Positions 33,711-43,889 of a DNA stretch of 64,000 bases are shown here, one piece after another. Location of the stretch: contig NZ_CAKPTG010000007.1 in assembly GCF_934190775.1 (NCBI RefSeq), forward strand, positions 48,528 through 112,527. The letters are read 5' to 3'. The notes below the pieces were generated by a model. It searched no databases. It worked only from the letters and a program-made list of their open reading frames with translations, and had not been told where the DNA came from. The stretch is from an uncultured Phascolarctobacterium sp. (lineage in GTDB: Bacteria > Bacillota > Negativicutes > Acidaminococcales > Acidaminococcaceae). The position numbers and the translations under genes are program-made. Position 1 is the first letter of the stretch. Each line of letters starts with the position of its first letter.

Positions 33711-35030
33711 ATGCTATATGAAAGCGAAAGTCTGGAATTCAAGCAGGAAGCCATCCCCAATCTTTGTAAAAGCGTTATCGCTTTCGCCAATACTAATGGT
33801 GGCAAAATCATAGTCGGTCTAAAAGATGATGGAAAGCTTGCACCTTTAGATAATCTTGACCAGATATATACACAAATTACCAATACTATCCGTGATGCTA
33901 TCCTTCCGGATATCACTATGTTTATAAAATACAGCTCAAATTCTGATGGTATCATTACCATAGAAATTGCCGAAGGCAGCGCAAAGCCTTATTATCTTAA
34001 ATCCAAGGGCCTAAAACCCAGCGGTGTCTATGTCCGCCAAGGTGCATCCTCCGTCCCAGCCTCACCTGAACAAATCCGTTATTTTATCAAAGCAACAGAT
34101 GGTGACACCTTCGAAGCTATGCGCTCCCTCTCGCAAGAACTGACATTCAATACAGCTAACACTGTATTTTCTGCCAACGACATTACTTTCAGTGAAAACA
34201 AATACAGCGCCTTAGGCCTTATCAATCTGAAAGATAATCTTTATACCAACCTGGGACTACTGCTATCCGATCAATGCCAGCACAGTATTAAAATAGCTGT
34301 TTTCGAGGATAGAGAAAATACTAAATTTCAGGCACACCGTGAATTTAGCGGTTCATTGCTGCAGCAGTTGGAAGCAGCCTATGAATTTCTTATGCTATGT
34401 AACCAAAACCGCTCTACCTTTGCAGGTCTTTCGCGTATAGACAGATGGGACTATCCGCAGGAGGCCATCCGTGAAGCCTTGCTCAACGCCATAATTCATC
34501 GGGATTACAGCTATAGCGGCAGTATTATAGTCAACGTCAACAAAGAATGTATGGAATTTATTTCTTTAGGAGGATTGTTGCCGGAGCTCACCCTCGAAGA
34601 TATCCAAGCCGGTATTTCTCAGCCACGCAACGTAAAGCTGGCAGAGCTTTTCCACCGCCTGAACTTTATAGAAGCCTACGGCACAGGCATCCGACGCATT
34701 TTTGCTCTCTACAAGGATTGTTACATAAAGCCGCAAATAAATATTACTCAGCACACCTTCAAAATAATTTTGCCTAATAAAAACCGTACGCAGCCTTCGC
34801 CTGAGCTTAATCTTGCAGCAGAAAAAACTGTCAGCTATAAATATCCTGACAAGCAACAACAAACAGTTATAGCATACCTTAAGCAACACCAAAGGATTTC
34901 CGAAACAGAATTACAACAGCTTTTGGATGTCAAACGCACACGCGCCTATCTTATCGCCAGAGAAATGATTAGCAGCGGTCTTTTAGCAGTCAGCGGACGC
35001 GGCAGCAACAAATATTATTATCTGCCGTAA
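33711..35030 (+). CDS. AlbA_2/Schlafen-type putative transcriptional regulator
   Basis: 439 residues. The N-terminal AlbA_2 (Schlafen-like) domain begins YESESLEFKQE and continues VIAFANTNGGKIIVGLKDDG. A central HATPase_C_4-like segment has REALLNAIIHRDYS and AYGTGIRRIF; the C-terminal about 65 residues look like a winged helix (ETELQQLLDVKRTRAYLIARE). Such proteins are annotated as ATP-binding transcriptional regulators, mostly without tested targets. The ATG at 33711 has GGAG 8 nt upstream; a GTG 9 nt earlier is less likely. It is monocistronic with repeat-rich promoter DNA. Confidence 0.82.
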   Translation: MLYESESLEFKQEAIPNLCKSVIAFANTNGGKIIVGLKDDGKLAPLDNLDQIYTQITNTIRDAILPDITMFIKYSSNSDGIITIEIAEGSAKPYYLKSKGLKPSGVYVRQGASSVPASPEQIRYFIKATDGDTFEAMRSLSQELTFNTANTVFSANDITFSENKYSALGLINLKDNLYTNLGLLLSDQCQHSIKIAVFEDRENTKFQAHREFSGSLLQQLEAAYEFLMLCNQNRSTFAGLSRIDRWDYPQEAIREALLNAIIHRDYSYSGSIIVNVNKECMEFISLGGLLPELTLEDIQAGISQPRNVKLAELFHRLNFIEAYGTGIRRIFALYKDCYIKPQINITQHTFKIILPNKNRTQPSPELNLAAEKTVSYKYPDKQQQTVIAYLKQHQRISETELQQLLDVKRTRAYLIAREMISSGLLAVSGRGSNKYYYLP

Positions 35031-35094
35031 CTGAACAGTCTGAAACACTCTCCCCGTCCCCTGCAAGAATACTTGTATACATGCGTTATATCCC

Positions 35095-35123
35095 TTGAAT
35101 TTACATGCCGTTTTCTATACAAT
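35095..35123 (+). promoter_or_regulatory. Promoter of pyc
   Basis: TTGAAT (35095-35100), 17 nt, TACAAT (35118-35123), 32 nt before the start codon. Confidence 0.6.
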
Positions 35124-35154
35124 TAGCATGTAACTATCTAAGGAGGTCAAGCTT

Positions 35155-38100
35155 ATGCCTAAAATTAATACAGTGTTAGTTGCTAACCGCGGCGAAATCG
35201 CTATTCGTGTTTTCCGCGCCTGCAACGAATTAGGAATCCGTACTGTTGCTATATATTCCAAGGAGGACACCCTGTCCCTGCATCGCAACAAAGCCGACGA
35301 GGCCTATATGGTCGGCGAAGGCAAAAGCCCGACCGACGCTTATCTTGATATCGAAGACATTCTGCGCGTAGCCAAGGAGCATGACGTAGATGCCATACAT
35401 CCCGGTTATGGCTTTTTATCCGAAAACAGTAATTTAGCACGCCGCTGTGCTGAGGAAGGCCTGATTTTCATCGGTCCGCGTCTGGAGCACCTTGTAATGT
35501 TCGGCGACAAAATCAATGCCCGCAAACAAGCCGAGCTGGCAGGCATCCCCATGATTCCCGGCAGCAAGGGCACGGTAAACAGCCTCGATGAGGTACTGGC
35601 CTTTGGCGAAAAATGCGGCTATCCTATCATCATTAAAGCAGTCAACGGCGGCGGCGGCCGCGGTATGCGCGTTGTTCACAGCGCCGAAGAGGCTATAACT
35701 GCCTACGACATGGCTAAAAGTGAAGCTAAAAAAGCCTTTGGCAATGATGAAATATATCTGGAAAAATATCTGCAAAATCCGAAGCACATCGAAGTACAGA
35801 TTATCGGTGATACCCATGGCAATTTGATGCATCTGTTCGAGCGCGACTGCTCCGTACAGCGCCGCCACCAGAAGCTGGTTGAAATTGCTCCGGCTTTTGC
35901 CCTGCCTGTAGAACAGCGCAAGGCTATCTGCGACGCTGCTGTCAAGCTGATGAAAAATGTTGACTACATCAGCGCCGGCACCGTAGAATTTTTGGCTACG
36001 CCCGACGGCAAGTTCTATTTCATCGAGGTTAACCCCCGTATTCAGGTTGAGCACACCGTTACCGAACAGATTACCGGTATCGACATTGTTCAGACACAAA
36101 TCAAAATTGCCGAAGGCTACAACCTGCACGGCCCGGAAATTGCCCTGCCGCAGCAGGATGAGCTGACCACCATCGGTCACGCTATCCAATGCCGTATTAC
36201 CACCGAGGATCCGGCCAACAACTTTATGCCTGATACCGGCAAGCTGATTACCTATCGCAGCGGCGGCGGCTTCGGCATCCGTCTGGACGGCGGCAACGCC
36301 TTCACCGGCTCCGTCATCACTCCGTACTACGATTCTCTGCTGGTTAAGGCTACTACCTGGGGCCTCACGCACCAAATTGCAATTACCAAGATGCTGCGCT
36401 GCTTAAAAGAATTCCGCATCCGCGGCGTCAAAACTAATATCCAGTTTTTGGAAAACGTACTGCAAAATCCGCACTTCATCAAGGGCGATTACACAACCGA
36501 CTTTGTTGACAATACCCCGGAGCTGTTTGTCTTCCAAAAAACCTTGGACCGCGGCAACAAGCTACTGAACTACATCGCTGACATTACCGTCAACGGTTAT
36601 TCCAACGTCGGCGTACAGCCGAAACCGGACTTTGCGCCGCTGAATATGCCTAAGCCCTACAACGGTATTCTGGCGCTGGGTGCTAAGCACGTTCTTGATA
36701 CCCGCGGACCTGAAGGTCTGGCTGAATGGGTACTAGCACAGCAGGAGGTTCTGCTCACAGACACCACCTTCCGTGATGCGCATCAGTCCCTCTTCGCCAC
36801 CCGTCTGCGTACTGCCGATATGCTGCGCGTTATGCGCGACACCGCCGGCAAGCTGCCCGGACTTTTCTCCTTTGAATGCTGGGGCGGCGCTACCTTTGAC
36901 GTAGCCTATCGCTTCCTTGACGAAAGCCCCTGGCAGCGTCTGGCACAGTTCCGTCAGGCTGCACCGAACATTCTCTTCCAGATGCTGCTGCGCGGTGCCA
37001 ACGCTGTAGGCTACACCAGCTATCCGGATAATGTTGTTAAGCAGTTCATCAAGCTGGCAGCCAAAAACGGTATCGACGTTTTCCGTATCTTCGACAGCCT
37101 TAACGGTCTGGACAATATGCGCCTGTCGATTGACACCGTCCGCGAATGCGGTAAGGTAGCAGAGGCAGCACTGTGCTACACAGGCGATATTCTCGACCCC
37201 AACCGCGATAAATACGATTTACATTACTACATCAATATGGCTAAAGAGCTGGAAAAAGCCGGTGCCAACATCATTGCCATCAAGGATATGGCAGGCCTGT
37301 TGAAGCCGGAAGCAGCTTACCGCCTTGTAAGCAGCCTCAAATCCTATGTCAACGTACCTATCCATCTGCACACCCACGAGGGCAGCGGCAACGCTATCTA
37401 CACCTATGCGCGTGCAATTGATGCCGGCGTTGATATCGTAGATACCGCTATGAGCGCTATGAGCAGCGGTACCTCCCAGCCAAGCGGCAGCAGCCTGTAC
37501 TACGCTCTCAGCGGCCATCCGCGCCAACCGCGTCTGGATGTAGACGCTATGAACGAGCTGTCCCGTTATTGGGAAACCGTGCGCCCCTACTACAAGGCTG
37601 CCGACAGAACCGAAAACTTCCCCAACCCCGAAGTTTACGTACACGAAATGCCCGGCGGACAATATACCAACCTCAAACAGCAGGCTCAGGCTCTGGGCCT
37701 CATCCATCGCTGGGAGGAAATCAAGGATATGTATCACCGCGTATCCATGATGTTCGGCGATTTAATCAAGGTTACTCCGTCCTCAAAGGTTGTCGGTGAC
37801 ATGGCACTCTTCATGGTGCAGAACGACCTGACCGAGGAAGATGTTTACGCTAAGGGCGATATTCTGGACTTCCCGGCCTCCGTTGTAGAATTCTTTGAAG
37901 GACGCATCGGCACTCCGTACCAGGGCTTCCCCGAAAAGCTGCAGAAGCTGGTGCTCAAAGGACGCGCACCTATCAGCGAGCGTCCGGGCGCTGTACTGCC
38001 GCCGGTAGATTTTGAGGATGTACGCGCTAAGCTCAAAGAGCTGGAAGCACCTACTACGGACGAAGCAGTGAGCGCTTACTGCCTCTATCCGAAGGTATTC

Positions 38101-38595
38101 ACCGACTGGGTAAACCGTTACAATCAATTCGGTGATGTATCAGTTCTCGATACCCCCACCTTCTTCTTCGGCATGACTCCTGGCGAGGTTATCAAGGTTG
38201 AGATTGAACAGGGCAAAGTGCTCGTTATCAAGCTGGACCACATCTCCGAAGCCAACGCTGCCGGTATGCGCACCGTCTTCTTCGAATTCAACGGCCTGCC
38301 GCGTGAAATCGAAATCAAGGACCGCAATGCCAAAACCACCACTGTTACCCGCAAAAAAGCAGAAAAGGGCAACATGGGCGAAATCGGCGCTTCTCTTTCC
38401 GGCTCCGTAGTCAAGGTGTTGGTAGAAAAAGGCCAGTCCGTTACCAAAGGCACTCCGCTGATTGTTACCGAAGCTATGAAGATGGAAACCACGCTTTCGG
38501 CACCGATTTCCGGTATCGTCAGCGCTATCCATGTAGCTGCAGGCGAACGCGTAGAAAGCGGCGACTGCCTGTTGGAAATCAAAACCCAAATGTAA
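35155..38595 (+). CDS. pyc: Pyruvate carboxylase
   Basis: Biotin enzyme that carboxylates pyruvate to oxaloacetate with ATP and bicarbonate. A single 1146-residue chain: biotin carboxylase at 1 to about 450 (VANRGEIAIRVFRA, GGGGRGMRVV, EVNPRIQVEHTVTE), carboxyltransferase from about 530 (LLTDTTFRDAHQSLFATRLRT, FECWGGATFD), and a C-terminal biotinyl domain with EAMKMETTL (biotin Lys about 1109). The AGGAGG ribosome site is strong. In a propionate- or succinate-type fermenter it would feed oxaloacetate. It has its own promoter and terminator. Confidence 0.97.
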   Translation: MPKINTVLVANRGEIAIRVFRACNELGIRTVAIYSKEDTLSLHRNKADEAYMVGEGKSPTDAYLDIEDILRVAKEHDVDAIHPGYGFLSENSNLARRCAEEGLIFIGPRLEHLVMFGDKINARKQAELAGIPMIPGSKGTVNSLDEVLAFGEKCGYPIIIKAVNGGGGRGMRVVHSAEEAITAYDMAKSEAKKAFGNDEIYLEKYLQNPKHIEVQIIGDTHGNLMHLFERDCSVQRRHQKLVEIAPAFALPVEQRKAICDAAVKLMKNVDYISAGTVEFLATPDGKFYFIEVNPRIQVEHTVTEQITGIDIVQTQIKIAEGYNLHGPEIALPQQDELTTIGHAIQCRITTEDPANNFMPDTGKLITYRSGGGFGIRLDGGNAFTGSVITPYYDSLLVKATTWGLTHQIAITKMLRCLKEFRIRGVKTNIQFLENVLQNPHFIKGDYTTDFVDNTPELFVFQKTLDRGNKLLNYIADITVNGYSNVGVQPKPDFAPLNMPKPYNGILALGAKHVLDTRGPEGLAEWVLAQQEVLLTDTTFRDAHQSLFATRLRTADMLRVMRDTAGKLPGLFSFECWGGATFDVAYRFLDESPWQRLAQFRQAAPNILFQMLLRGANAVGYTSYPDNVVKQFIKLAAKNGIDVFRIFDSLNGLDNMRLSIDTVRECGKVAEAALCYTGDILDPNRDKYDLHYYINMAKELEKAGANIIAIKDMAGLLKPEAAYRLVSSLKSYVNVPIHLHTHEGSGNAIYTYARAIDAGVDIVDTAMSAMSSGTSQPSGSSLYYALSGHPRQPRLDVDAMNELSRYWETVRPYYKAADRTENFPNPEVYVHEMPGGQYTNLKQQAQALGLIHRWEEIKDMYHRVSMMFGDLIKVTPSSKVVGDMALFMVQNDLTEEDVYAKGDILDFPASVVEFFEGRIGTPYQGFPEKLQKLVLKGRAPISERPGAVLPPVDFEDVRAKLKELEAPTTDEAVSAYCLYPKVFTDWVNRYNQFGDVSVLDTPTFFFGMTPGEVIKVEIEQGKVLVIKLDHISEANAAGMRTVFFEFNGLPREIEIKDRNAKTTTVTRKKAEKGNMGEIGASLSGSVVKVLVEKGQSVTKGTPLIVTEAMKMETTLSAPISGIVSAIHVAAGERVESGDCLLEIKTQM

Positions 38596-38615
38596 AATTA
38601 TATACGCTTAAAATT

Positions 38616-38667
38616 AAGGCTGCTGCCGTGGCGGATTTCCGCCACTACAGCAGTCTTGCTTTTTTTG
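38616..38667 (+). terminator. Intrinsic terminator after pyc
   Basis: CTGCTG/CAGCAG and GTGGCGGA/TCCGCCAC form a long GC-rich stem with T-run CTTTTTTT after it. Confidence 0.88.
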
Positions 38668-38768
38668 CTGGTCATTATTTTTGCTCTATGTTATGATATA
38701 GTTATTCTTTGCTTTTTTAAGAACAGCATTATTTGCTGCAAGACATATTTTTATCACGAGGTGAGCAC

Positions 38769-40298
38769 ATGAAACAGACAATCTATCAATTCGTAAACAG
38801 CCATCTGGACGAGCATGGCCGCTTTACGGCTACTGACCTGTGCGATGACCGCTACGCCACTATTCCCCGTCCCCTCGGCTCCGAAGATGCCTTTCACTAT
38901 ACAATGGGCAACCTGCCCAATCCCAATTCCGCCAGCGTGCTGCTCAAGCTGCTGCAATCTTATATGCAGGAGCCTACAACCCAACAACGCAGCAGACTGT
39001 ACAATGAGCTGAAGGGCATGGCCTTTGCGGAATATTGCGACCCCTTTATTGAAGCCTTAGACCAAAATGACATTAACGCCGTAGCCTATGACCTGGCGCG
39101 CCGCTTTTTCTACAACGCAGATGGACGTGAGCAGGTAAAATTTGCCATCTTGATTTTCGGCATGTACGGCATGGAAAAAATCTGTCATCAGGATCAGGAG
39201 CTTTGGCAGGATTTGCTGCGCATAGCACACTGCGAAGAATTTACCTTCGCCTTTTTATATTCCTGCCGCATAACCAACTTTAACCCGCAAAACGCTATTT
39301 GGGAGCTTATCCGCTGCACCAGCGGCTGGGGTAAGGTTTTCAGCATTATCGACTGCCACTGCCGCGATGAGGAAGAACGCCTCTGGCTGCTGCAAAACGG
39401 ACCTGATATCGACGTAGAGTATCCGCCGCTCTCCGTAAAATTCATCCGCGAAACACATTTGGAAGAGCAGGTGACCAAGCCGCTCAGCTACGAGAATTAT
39501 AAAAGCGCTATTTTCATCGTAGGCAATTATCTGATTATGCTTAACCACTTCCCGGCAGAGGTGATTGAAGAGCAGTTCAATATCAGCGACATTCATCTGA
39601 ACAAACTGCTTACCTGTCTGCTTGACCAGGCTGAAGCGCATATCAGCAAGCCTGAGGACGTGCTTGATTTAATCAGCTACGTTACAGCACTGCAGGACCT
39701 TTGCAAAGAGCAGAATCATATGCAGCTGACCTTCAACCAATGTCAGGAGCAGATTGCAGCCTGCGAAAAAATCATCTACAGTAAGGACTGGCAGCCAGAA
39801 ATTGACAGCGACTTAATCAAGGACGATAAGCTTGATTATCAGCTGTGCAATCTGGCAGTAGAGCTGGATATAGACGTATGGCCAAGGCTTTTTGATTTTT
39901 GGCTGGCACATCCGGATGAAACACCTCTGTTCCCCTACCTGCTTTCCTACGAGGGTGAAGGGCGCTCCGAGCGTGTGCTGCGGCAAATTGAAGCAGACCT
40001 GCCGCGCTACTGCGTAGAACAAAACGACCTGCTGGTACCGCTGCGCTATCTCAACACGCATCCCGGCCAGAGTGATGCCATTATCTGCGCTGCCCTGGAA
40101 TCCATCTTCGATTTGCCACGTGGCATCGCCTGTGGCATCATCGATGACTGGGGTCAGGAATTCATCACGCCCGCCATCCGCATCTCACTGATTAAGGCAC
40201 GTCAGCTCAGCAACAATGAGGTTGTCACTGCACGCATAGACAGCCTGCTGGCAGGTAAGCACTTTGACATAGGCAAATTTCTCAACAAACGTAAATAA
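38769..40298 (+). CDS. Hypothetical protein, 509 residues
   Basis: Not recognised. The product is soluble and mostly helical with several cysteines, and is rich in Asp, Glu and Leu. No nucleotide-binding, membrane or secretion motif stands out; repeated short helical segments hint at an alpha-solenoid. The start is the ATG at 38769 with GAGGTG upstream; an earlier in-frame ATG 36 nt upstream lacks support. It is a single gene between the pyc terminator and a bidirectional terminator. Confidence 0.75.
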   Translation: MKQTIYQFVNSHLDEHGRFTATDLCDDRYATIPRPLGSEDAFHYTMGNLPNPNSASVLLKLLQSYMQEPTTQQRSRLYNELKGMAFAEYCDPFIEALDQNDINAVAYDLARRFFYNADGREQVKFAILIFGMYGMEKICHQDQELWQDLLRIAHCEEFTFAFLYSCRITNFNPQNAIWELIRCTSGWGKVFSIIDCHCRDEEERLWLLQNGPDIDVEYPPLSVKFIRETHLEEQVTKPLSYENYKSAIFIVGNYLIMLNHFPAEVIEEQFNISDIHLNKLLTCLLDQAEAHISKPEDVLDLISYVTALQDLCKEQNHMQLTFNQCQEQIAACEKIIYSKDWQPEIDSDLIKDDKLDYQLCNLAVELDIDVWPRLFDFWLAHPDETPLFPYLLSYEGEGRSERVLRQIEADLPRYCVEQNDLLVPLRYLNTHPGQSDAIICAALESIFDLPRGIACGIIDDWGQEFITPAIRISLIKARQLSNNEVVTARIDSLLAGKHFDIGKFLNKRK

Positions 40299-40369
40299 AT
40301 GGACTGCTATGCAATTTTATTGCTTCGTTTAGACAGTTGCTGTTAAGGAAAGCTTTCTTCGCACAAAGC

Positions 40370-40416
40370 AAAACCGGTTTCCTGCTGGCTTAAACGCCAG
40401 GGAAACCGGTTTTTTA
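40370..40416. terminator. Bidirectional terminator, hypothetical gene versus galE
   Basis: AAACCGGTTTCC pairs perfectly with GGAAACCGGTTT, and CTGGC with GCCAG inside; T runs lie on both sides. Confidence 0.88.
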
Positions 40417-40433
40417 TATGCACTTATTTACTT

Positions 40434-41423
40434 TCAGCCGCAATAGCCATGCGGATGGCCCTTGTGCCACTTCCAGGCGGTACTGATAACCTCATCAACA
40501 CTGCTGTGCTGCGGCTCCCAGCCAAGCTCCTCACGGATTTTAGCTGAGGAAGCAATGAGCACTGCGGGATCACCGGCACGACGCTCCTCCTCCACAACGG
40601 GGAAGTCAACGCCGGTAACCTTTTTGGCGCTGTCAATCATCTGGCGTACACTGAAGCCGTTTTCACTGCCTAAGTTATATACACGGCTGCTGCCGCCGCT
40701 CAAAAGATGCTTGAGCGCCAGCACATGCGCCTTCGCCAAATCGCAGACATGGATATAGTCACGCACGCAGGTACCATCAGCCGTCGGATAATCGGTACCG
40801 AAGATAGAAACCTGCTTGCGCACGCCCTGCGCTGTTTTCAGAATCAGCGGAATAAGATGGCTTTCGGGGCTGTGATCCTCGCCGATATCGCGCGTCGGAG
40901 AAGCACCGGCAGCGTTAAAATAACGCAACGCTACATAACGCATATCATAGGCATGATCATAATCTGCCAGCATGCCTTCAATCGCCAGCTTAGTACGGCC
41001 GTAAACATTGGTCGGAGCCAGACGGCTGTCTTCAGTAATCGGCACTGCTTCCGGCTCGCCGTAAACAGCAGCGGTAGAAGAAAATACCATGCGGTCAACG
41101 CCTGCGCCACGCATAGCCTCCAGAAGATGCAGGCTGCCTTCAACATTATTAAAATAATATTTGGCCGGGTCGGTCATTGATTCGCCTACCAGACTGCTGG
41201 CGGCAAAATGGATTACCGCATCAATTTTAAACTGCTCCATAATATGCTTGGCAAAGCGTACATCATGGATATCGCCTTCTACCAGCTGCACCTCGTCAGG
41301 TACTGCCGCCTCATGGCCGGTAGAAAAATTATCATAAACAATAGGAGTAAAACCGCTTTTTTGCAGCTCCTCCACTACATGGGAGCCAATATAACCTGCT
41401 CCGCCGGTAACAAGAATATTCAT
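40434..41423 (-). CDS. galE: UDP-glucose 4-epimerase
   Basis: Interconverts UDP-glucose and UDP-galactose for surface glycans. The 329-residue SDR protein has the NAD-binding TGGAGYIGSHV at the N-terminus, SSTAAVYGEPE and the catalytic Tyr-x3-Lys in VYGRTKLAIE. It is the last gene of pgm-galU-galE, 3 nt after galU. Confidence 0.95.
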   Translation of the reverse strand: MNILVTGGAGYIGSHVVEELQKSGFTPIVYDNFSTGHEAAVPDEVQLVEGDIHDVRFAKHIMEQFKIDAVIHFAASSLVGESMTDPAKYYFNNVEGSLHLLEAMRGAGVDRMVFSSTAAVYGEPEAVPITEDSRLAPTNVYGRTKLAIEGMLADYDHAYDMRYVALRYFNAAGASPTRDIGEDHSPESHLIPLILKTAQGVRKQVSIFGTDYPTADGTCVRDYIHVCDLAKAHVLALKHLLSGGSSRVYNLGSENGFSVRQMIDSAKKVTGVDFPVVEEERRAGDPAVLIASSAKIREELGWEPQHSSVDEVISTAWKWHKGHPHGYCG

Positions 41424-41426
41424 CGC

Positions 41427-42308
41427 TTACTTGCTCTCCTTGGCAACTATTCCCTGCAGATATTCCAGGAACTTGTCACGCAGGTCAGGACGCTTCAGCG
41501 CCATTTCTACAGTCGCCTCCAAAAAGCCCTGTTTATCGCCCACGTCATAACGACGTCCTGCAAAATTATAGGCATACATCGGCTGTTCCTTAGCCAAAAC
41601 CTTGAGCGCATCAGTCAATTGGATTTCATTGCCGCGACCAGGCTCGGTTTTTTCCAGAATCGGGAAAATTTCCGGTGTAATTACATAACGTCCCAAAACA
41701 GCCAGACGGGAAGGCGCTTCTTCTACCGCAGGCTTTTCAACCATATCGTTTACCTTAAAGGTGCGTGCTTCTTCAGTCGGTTCGCTGGCAACAATGCCAT
41801 AAGCAGATACCTTCTCCTGCGGCACCTCCTGCACACCTAAAACGCTGGCACCTGTTTTATCGTAAACATCAACCAGCTGCTTCAGCGCAGGCACCTGGCT
41901 GTCAACAACATCGTCACCCAGTAGTACAGCAAAGGGTTCATCGCCCACAAAATGCTTAGCGCACAAAATAGCGTGACCAAGTCCACGCGGTTCCTTTTGG
42001 CGGATATAGTGAATGCGGATATCAGAAATTTTGCGTACCAGTTCCAACTCCTTGGTCTTGCCACTGGCCTCCAGATTCAGCTCCAGCTCAATGCTGCGAT
42101 CGAAATGGTCCTCAATGGCACGCTTGCTGCGGCCGGTAATAATCAGGATGTCCTCAATGCCGGAAGCCAGCGCTTCTTCGATAATATATTGAATGGTCGG
42201 TTTATCAACAATAGGCAGCATCTCCTTCGGAGTTGCTTTGGTTGCAGGCAGGAAGCGTGTGCCCAGGCCTGCTGCCGGAATAACAGCTTTACGTACAGGT
42301 TTAAACAT
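41427..42308 (-). CDS. galU: UTP-glucose-1-phosphate uridylyltransferase
   Basis: Makes UDP-glucose from glucose 1-phosphate and UTP. The 293 residues begin RKAVIPAAGLGTRFLPATKA, with PTIQYIIEEAL, LGDDVVDSQ and VEKPAVEEAP, all typical of GalU. It lies in the pgm-galU-galE unit, 93 nt after pgm. Confidence 0.96.
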   Translation of the reverse strand: MFKPVRKAVIPAAGLGTRFLPATKATPKEMLPIVDKPTIQYIIEEALASGIEDILIITGRSKRAIEDHFDRSIELELNLEASGKTKELELVRKISDIRIHYIRQKEPRGLGHAILCAKHFVGDEPFAVLLGDDVVDSQVPALKQLVDVYDKTGASVLGVQEVPQEKVSAYGIVASEPTEEARTFKVNDMVEKPAVEEAPSRLAVLGRYVITPEIFPILEKTEPGRGNEIQLTDALKVLAKEQPMYAYNFAGRRYDVGDKQGFLEATVEMALKRPDLRDKFLEYLQGIVAKESK

Positions 42309-42401
42309 TTTATCTTATCTCCTTTTCAGACTCAAGTGAAATATATGAACAGCAGCAACGCTGCAGGTAGTGCTTTAAGGAAAACACAGACAAGCCGAAA
42401 G

Positions 42402-43772
42402 TTAAGCTTCTTCGCCGCCAATAACTTCCAGTAATTCTGCAGTCTTCACCGCCAGCAGCTCCTTATCGCCCTTAGTTTCTACGTTCAAGCGCATTACAGG
42501 CTCCGTATTGGATACACGCACATTAAAGCGCCAGTTATCATAAGCAACGCTCAATCCGTCCAGATGGTCCTGCTCGCCGTCAGCATATTTTTTACCCAGC
42601 TCCGCCAGTACTGCTGCGGAATCAGCAACCTTGCGGTTGATTTCGCCGCTGCAGGGATACATAGCAACGCGCTCGCCTACCAGCTCGCTGAGCTTTTTGC
42701 CGCTGCGGCACATCAGCTCAGTTACCAGCAGCCAGGGAATCATGCCGCTGTCGCAGCAGGAAAAATCGCGGAAATAATGATGCGCGCTCATTTCGCCGCC
42801 GTACAGAACGTCGTTATTACGCATGCATTCCTTCATAAAGGCATGGCCGCTCTTGCAGCGCACAGGCACACCGCCGTCACGCTGTAAAATAGCTTCGGTA
42901 TTCCAGGTCAGGCGCGGGTCGAACATAATCTTTGCGCCCGGCTCCTTGTGCAGGAAAACCTCTGCCAGCAGGCCGACAATGTAATAGCCCTCGATAAAAT
43001 CTGCCTTCTCATCAAAAAGGAAGCAGCGGTCGAAATCACCGTCCCAGGCAATACCCAGATCAGCACCACTCTCACGCACAACCTTCGCTGTAGCCTCACG
43101 GTTGGGCAGCAGCAGCGGGTTCGGTACACCATTTGGGAAGGTGCCGTCCGGCGTTTCGTTCAGTGTAATAAATTCAAACGGTAGATGCTTTGCCAGCTCC
43201 TTTAAAATCGGGCCAGCACCGCCGTTGCCGGGGTTAGCAACAATCTTCATCGGTTTGAGCACACTCGTATCAACGTAGGTCAGCAAATGCTCAATATAAG
43301 CAGGCATAATATCCAGCTGCTCCAAAGCACCCATAGTCTTGCCTGCTACCACCTGATGCGCAAACTCCTTAGTAGTCGCAACCATCTCGCCAATTTCCTT
43401 CAGACCGGTATCGCTGGAAACAGGACGCGCATCACGACGCACTAGCTTCATGCCATTGTATTCCTTAGGATTATGGCTGGCAGTAACCATAATACCGCCA
43501 TCTGCTTTCAGATGCGCGGTAGCAAAATAAATCATTTCCGTACCACACTGACCGATATCAATAACCCTGGTGCCGCCATGGCGCAGGCCTTCTGTCAGCG
43601 CATCAACCAATGCTCTGCCGCTCAGGCGGATATCATGACCGACAACAACAGTTTCTGCAGCAAACATTGCTGAAAAAATGCGTCCCATACGGTAAGCCAT
43701 TTCCTCATTAACCTCTGTAGGGTAAACGCCGCGTACATCGTAAGCCTTAAAAGCCTTATTCGTAACTTGCAT
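42402..43772 (-). CDS. Phosphomannomutase/phosphoglucomutase
   Basis: Alpha-D-phosphohexomutase of 456 residues that would supply glucose 1-phosphate or mannose 1-phosphate. Motifs: FKAYDVRGVYP, the phosphoserine loop MVTASHNPKEYNG, metal loop AWDGDFDRCF, sugar-binding GGEMSAHHYF and the C-terminal phosphate site RVSNTEPVMRL. It resembles AlgC/ManB-type bifunctional enzymes; gene order supports the glucose role. It has its own promoter. Confidence 0.93.
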   Translation of the reverse strand: MQVTNKAFKAYDVRGVYPTEVNEEMAYRMGRIFSAMFAAETVVVGHDIRLSGRALVDALTEGLRHGGTRVIDIGQCGTEMIYFATAHLKADGGIMVTASHNPKEYNGMKLVRRDARPVSSDTGLKEIGEMVATTKEFAHQVVAGKTMGALEQLDIMPAYIEHLLTYVDTSVLKPMKIVANPGNGGAGPILKELAKHLPFEFITLNETPDGTFPNGVPNPLLLPNREATAKVVRESGADLGIAWDGDFDRCFLFDEKADFIEGYYIVGLLAEVFLHKEPGAKIMFDPRLTWNTEAILQRDGGVPVRCKSGHAFMKECMRNNDVLYGGEMSAHHYFRDFSCCDSGMIPWLLVTELMCRSGKKLSELVGERVAMYPCSGEINRKVADSAAVLAELGKKYADGEQDHLDGLSVAYDNWRFNVRVSNTEPVMRLNVETKGDKELLAVKTAELLEVIGGEEA

Positions 43773-43793
43773 TTGTCTATACTCCTTTTTTAC

Positions 43794-43822
43794 ATTGTAT
43801 TTAGCAAAATTTCATTGTTCAA
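43794..43822 (-). promoter_or_regulatory. Promoter of pgm-galU-galE
   Basis: Minus strand TTGAAC (43822-43817), exactly 17 nt, TACAAT (43799-43794). The -35 box lies in an 18-bp sequence (43813-43830) that recurs upstream of the NERD gene at 63683-63700 with one difference. Confidence 0.6.
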
Positions 43823-43851
43823 GAACCATTTTATATTATTCTTCATCCAAC

Positions 43852-43885
43852 AAAAAAATCCTGCCTGCATTGCAGACAGGATTTA
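43852..43885 (-). terminator. Intrinsic terminator of the ptuA-ptuB pair
   Basis: On the minus strand AAATCCTG, CTGCA pair with TGCAG, CAGGATTT (one mismatch), followed by a T7 run. Confidence 0.85.
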
Positions 43886-43889
43886 AACT

